Assembly: GCF_048892425.1 (NCBI RefSeq)
Contig: NZ_JBLZHU010000007.1
Coordinates: 62,001-126,000 of the forward strand
Source: Pacificispira sp002696645
GTDB taxonomy: Bacteria > Pseudomonadota > Alphaproteobacteria > UBA8366 > Aestuariispiraceae
Reading direction: 5' to 3'
DNA length: 64,000 nucleotides
Part shown: piece after piece, positions 61,557 through 64,000 of the stretch
How positions within the stretch are numbered: the stretch's first letter is position 1
How the letters are laid out: the number at the start of each line of letters is the position of its first letter
Notes under the pieces: model-generated
Database searches by the model: none
Told to the model about the DNA's origin: nothing
Seen by the model: the letters and a program-made list of their open reading frames with translations, nothing else
Translations under genes and position numbers: made by a program

Positions 61557-62324
61557 ATGGCAGAGGTTGCCACAAGTAAGGTTGAAAATGAAAACGCCAT
61601 TGAAGTGCGGCAAATGCACAAATGGTATGGTGAATTTCACGTTCTCAAAAACATCAATCTGACCGTTAAACGGGGCGAGCGGATCGTAATCTGTGGCCCA
61701 TCCGGGTCTGGTAAATCAACAATGATCCGCTGTATGAACCGGCTGGAGGAACATCAGCAAGGTCATATCCTGGTGGATGGCATCGAATTGACGAACGATT
61801 TGAAGAATATTGATGCGATCCGCCGTGAAGTCGGTATGGTGTTCCAGCACTTCAATCTGTTTCCGCATCTGACGGTCCTTGAGAACTGCACGTTGGCGCC
61901 GATCTGGGTTCGCAAGACACCCAAGCGCGAAGCAGAAGAAATCGCCATGAAATTCCTGGAACGGGTCAAAATCCCGGAACAGGCATTAAAATATCCGGGT
62001 CAGTTGTCCGGTGGTCAGCAACAGCGCGTTGCCATTGCCCGATCCCTGTGCATGAACCCGCGTATCATGCTGTTTGATGAGCCGACATCTGCCCTGGACC
62101 CGGAAATGATTTCCGAAGTGCTGGATACGATGATCGACCTTGCCTCAACCGGCATGACAATGCTGTGTGTGACCCATGAAATGGGCTTTGCACGCAAAGT
62201 CGCCGACCGTGTAATCTTTATGGATGGCGGGGAAATCATCGAGGAAAACAAACCTGAGGAATTCTTCACCAATCCACAAAACGAGCGCACGAAACTGTTC
62301 CTGAGCCAGATACTGGGACATTAA
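61557..62324 (+). CDS. aapP: General L-amino acid ABC transporter ATP-binding protein
   Basis: The ATPase of the Aap importer, 255 residues. Walker A is GPSGSGKST, the Q loop region MVFQHFNLFPHLTVLEN, the signature LSGGQQQR, Walker B IMLFDEPTSALDP and the H loop CVTHEMGFA. It lacks extra C-terminal regulatory domains. It ends the aap operon; a strong terminator follows about 90 bases later. Confidence 0.95.
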   Translation: MAEVATSKVENENAIEVRQMHKWYGEFHVLKNINLTVKRGERIVICGPSGSGKSTMIRCMNRLEEHQQGHILVDGIELTNDLKNIDAIRREVGMVFQHFNLFPHLTVLENCTLAPIWVRKTPKREAEEIAMKFLERVKIPEQALKYPGQLSGGQQQRVAIARSLCMNPRIMLFDEPTSALDPEMISEVLDTMIDLASTGMTMLCVTHEMGFARKVADRVIFMDGGEIIEENKPEEFFTNPQNERTKLFLSQILGH

Positions 62325-62411
62325 ACCCGGCGAAAAAATTGCCTGAGTTTAGGGAGATATCAGACTAAAGAGGGGATGGTCGCCACCCAATCGCAGTGGC
62401 ACCTCATCAGC

Positions 62412-62447
62412 AAACGGGCGTCAGTGGCAATCCTCTGACGCCCGTTT
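62412..62447 (+). terminator. Terminator of the aap operon
   Basis: AAACGGGCGTCAG and CTGACGCCCGTTT form a perfect 13-base-pair stem around a ten-base loop, ending in TTTCCT. It lies 88 bases after the aapP stop and just before the next gene's leader. Confidence 0.85.
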
Positions 62448-62491
62448 CCTATCGCGCTACAGTGCGGTGAAGAACCAATAAAGGGTACGAA

Positions 62492-63493
62492 ATGAAGATT
62501 GCGATTGTTGGGGCGGGTGCTATCGGGGGCATGATCACGGCACTATTGGCCAGGATTGGGGCGGACCCTCTGTTAATCGCGCGCGGTTCGACTTTGGCTG
62601 CGATCCGCCAATATGGCCTGACCTTTGAAGATGCCACATTCCAGGACGCTGCAAGCGGTTTCACCTGTCACCCCAGAGTCACGGATGCGCCACAGGTTGA
62701 GGGCCCACAGGACCTGATCATTATTGCCGTCAAGGCCCACCAGATTAAAAGCGCCCTGCCCATGATTACCCCGTTGATGGGTCCCAACACCCATATTCTA
62801 ACCGCCATCAATGGCCTGCCCTGGTGGTTCTTCCAAGGCGCGGACGGTCCCCACAAGAATCACATCCTGAAACATGTGGATCCGGATGGCACCCTGTCAC
62901 GGCAGTTCGATCCGTCCAGAATTATTGGATGTGCCGTCTATCTGGCTTCAGAAGTCATCGCCCCCTACACGATCAAAAGTTCAGGGGCGAACAGACTGGT
63001 CATCGGCGCCATCACACAACCGCCCCCTGCCATCCTGTCAGAAATCGCACCCGTCATGGAAGCGGCGGGACTGACATGCACCGTGTCTGAAGCAATCCGC
63101 GCCGACGTGTTGAACAAGCTGATGGGGAATTTGTGGGCGAACCCGCTTTCTGTCGTGACCGGCGGAACACTTGATATCATGACCCATGATCCACAGATTT
63201 CTGGGATCGGGCGGCGTATGATGGAAGAGTTCTCAGACCTGTGTGCCGCGTTGAAGGTTTCCCTGTCCGTCACCATCGATCAGCGGTTCCAGGGGGGCCT
63301 GAAACTGGGGGCATTCCGGACCTCCATGCTGCAAGATTATGACCGTGGACGCGCCATAGAACTGGATGCGATCCTGGGCGCGGCGATAGAAGTCGCCGAC
63401 CTGCTGAAGACGCCGTGTGATACAATGCGGATGGTCTATGCCCTGACCCGAATGCGGGCAGAAGCGACAGGCTGTTATCAAAAGCCCGTATAG
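62492..63493 (+). CDS. 2-dehydropantoate 2-reductase (ketopantoate reductase) family protein
   Basis: A 333-residue NADPH-dependent reductase of the PanE/ApbA family. The Rossmann glycine motif is VGAGAIGGMITALLA; the catalytic lysine and the family signature lie in LNKLMGNLWANPLSVVTGG; the C-terminal part holds YDRGRAIELDAILGAA. True PanE makes pantoate for coenzyme A, but many bacteria carry several paralogues acting on other 2-oxo or 2-hydroxy acids, so panE is not assigned. It starts just after the aap terminator. REP-like palindromes follow it. Confidence 0.87.
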   Translation: MKIAIVGAGAIGGMITALLARIGADPLLIARGSTLAAIRQYGLTFEDATFQDAASGFTCHPRVTDAPQVEGPQDLIIIAVKAHQIKSALPMITPLMGPNTHILTAINGLPWWFFQGADGPHKNHILKHVDPDGTLSRQFDPSRIIGCAVYLASEVIAPYTIKSSGANRLVIGAITQPPPAILSEIAPVMEAAGLTCTVSEAIRADVLNKLMGNLWANPLSVVTGGTLDIMTHDPQISGIGRRMMEEFSDLCAALKVSLSVTIDQRFQGGLKLGAFRTSMLQDYDRGRAIELDAILGAAIEVADLLKTPCDTMRMVYALTRMRAEATGCYQKPV

Positions 63494-63563
63494 GGTAAAT
63501 CGGGGCGTTCGTCCTGTGGTCCGTCTTTACCTTGATCGCAATTTACTAGAGTATCGCTTTGCT

Positions 63564-63622
63564 GCTCATGCGAACGCATGATGCTCGCTTGTCCTTTGTC
63601 AGCTCATGCGAACGCATGATGC
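63564..63622. repeat. Two palindromic REP-like units, reverse orientation to those at 49.4 kb
   Basis: GCTCATGCGAACGCATGATGC occurs at 63564-63584 and again at 63602-63622, 38 bases apart. Each unit is a palindrome (CATGCG-AA-CGCATG). The reverse complement of the units at 49.4 kb has the same GCTCATGCGgtCGCATGATG core, so both clusters belong to one dispersed repeat family. Confidence 0.85.
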
Positions 63623-63654
63623 TTGTGTCCTGATCTCCCACGGTGGAATTGTAA

Positions 63655-64000
63655 ATGACCCGTGAAAAGCCGCCATCGTCAACGGTCCTGGCCCAGACTC
63701 AGGAGTCTTTCGTCAGTCATAAGCCCAATCGACGCCGCATCCTCGCCACGGGCCTGGGGGGTGCTGTGGTGGGATTGTTGCTGCCAACTCCGTTTACCCC
63801 CCTATCGGCGCAGGATGAACGCCCCAGCCTTTCCTTTTTCCGGATCGGGACCGGCCCTTCAGCAGAGTCACTTTACAGCCTGGGGACCGCGATTTCAGCA
63901 GGGATCAGTCGTCCCCCCGGCAGCAGCCCGTGTGATGAAGGGGGCATCTGCGGTGTTCCCGGACTGATCGCGGTAGCTCAGACCCGCGCTGGGTCCATCC
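63655..64000 (+). CDS. TAXI-family TRAP transporter solute receptor, 5' part
   Basis: The first 115 codons of a TRAP transporter extracytoplasmic solute receptor of the TAXI type; the gene runs off the window end. After a twin-arginine-like leader (NRRRILATGLGGAVVGLLL, cleavage near LSAQD) comes SFFRIGTGPSAESLYSLGT, then PPGSSPCDEGGICGVPGLIAVAQT, in which the conserved Cys pair and CGVPGLI of TAXI proteins are clear. The substrate is unknown (TAXI receptors bind carboxylates or amino acids). The start ATG follows weak upstream signals. Confidence 0.88.
   Translation, partial: MTREKPPSSTVLAQTQESFVSHKPNRRRILATGLGGAVVGLLLPTPFTPLSAQDERPSLSFFRIGTGPSAESLYSLGTAISAGISRPPGSSPCDEGGICGVPGLIAVAQTRAGSI

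Overview
The window looks like a moderately GC-rich alphaproteobacterial chromosome, probably a marine or Rhodospirillales-like heterotroph. The basis is gene content, not a search: a complete aapJQMP amino-acid ABC transporter, a PAS_5-family protein, class II DAHP synthase, a dsbA-sfsA-map-radC run, TauD and TAXI-TRAP genes, and a MutL with the nicking-endonuclease motif. Both ends are cut: gcvP lacks its 5' part on the left, and a TAXI-TRAP receptor gene lacks its 3' part on the right.

Layout. 0-4.3 kb: gcvP 3' part, an AT-rich orphan PD-(D/E)XK-like nuclease, a TauD dioxygenase, a YrhK-like membrane protein and a GFA protein. 4.5-13.8 kb: leuB with a DUF2238 membrane protein, an acyltransferase, a CBS protein, mutL-pgi and a large MscS channel. 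13.8-20.6 kb: PAS_5 protein, nicotinate phosphoribosyltransferase, class II DAHP synthase, a small lipoprotein, glutathione reductase, and a ferredoxin / secreted protein / secreted vWA trio. 20.7-23.3 kb: a small XRE regulator and three folate enzymes (folK, folP, folB). 23.5-30.8 kb: a 1003-aa membrane ankyrin protein, an aminotransferase behind a divergent gamma-glutamyltransferase homologue, and an M48/TPR protease. 30.9-34.1 kb: dsbA-like, sfsA, map, radC. 34.1-40.7 kb: a catabolic cluster with LysR regulator, HAD enzyme, GMC oxidoreductase, creatinase, class V aminotransferase and GFA protein. 40.7-49.5 kb: lytic transglycosylase, CgeB-like glycosyltransferase, two identical tRNA-Val(GAC) genes around two secreted-protein genes, an AT-rich three-gene module, bicupin, mtgA and palindromic repeats. 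49.5-57.5 kb: histidine phosphatase, two orphan histidine kinases, thioesterase, coiled-coil membrane protein, DUF4197, flavin reductase and a possible FlaF-like protein. 57.6-64 kb: aapJQMP, a ketopantoate-reductase-like gene and the TAXI receptor.

The best candidate for something undescribed is the module at about 45.75-47.86 kb. It lies between an intact tRNA-Val and what looks like a decayed copy of the 3' part of that tRNA (31 of 42 positions identical without gaps). Inside are one sigma70-like promoter, three tightly packed genes (one soluble protein and two membrane proteins) and a terminator, with no integrase. The genes are AT-rich and unrecognised, so it reads as a small tRNA-inserted genomic island carrying a self-contained membrane system of unknown role; a defence role is only a guess.

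Other notable points: a dispersed family of short palindromes at 49.4 and 63.6 kb, a gamma-glutamyltransferase homologue that seems to lack key catalytic residues, and a perfect T-N11-A palindrome over the LysR start codon.
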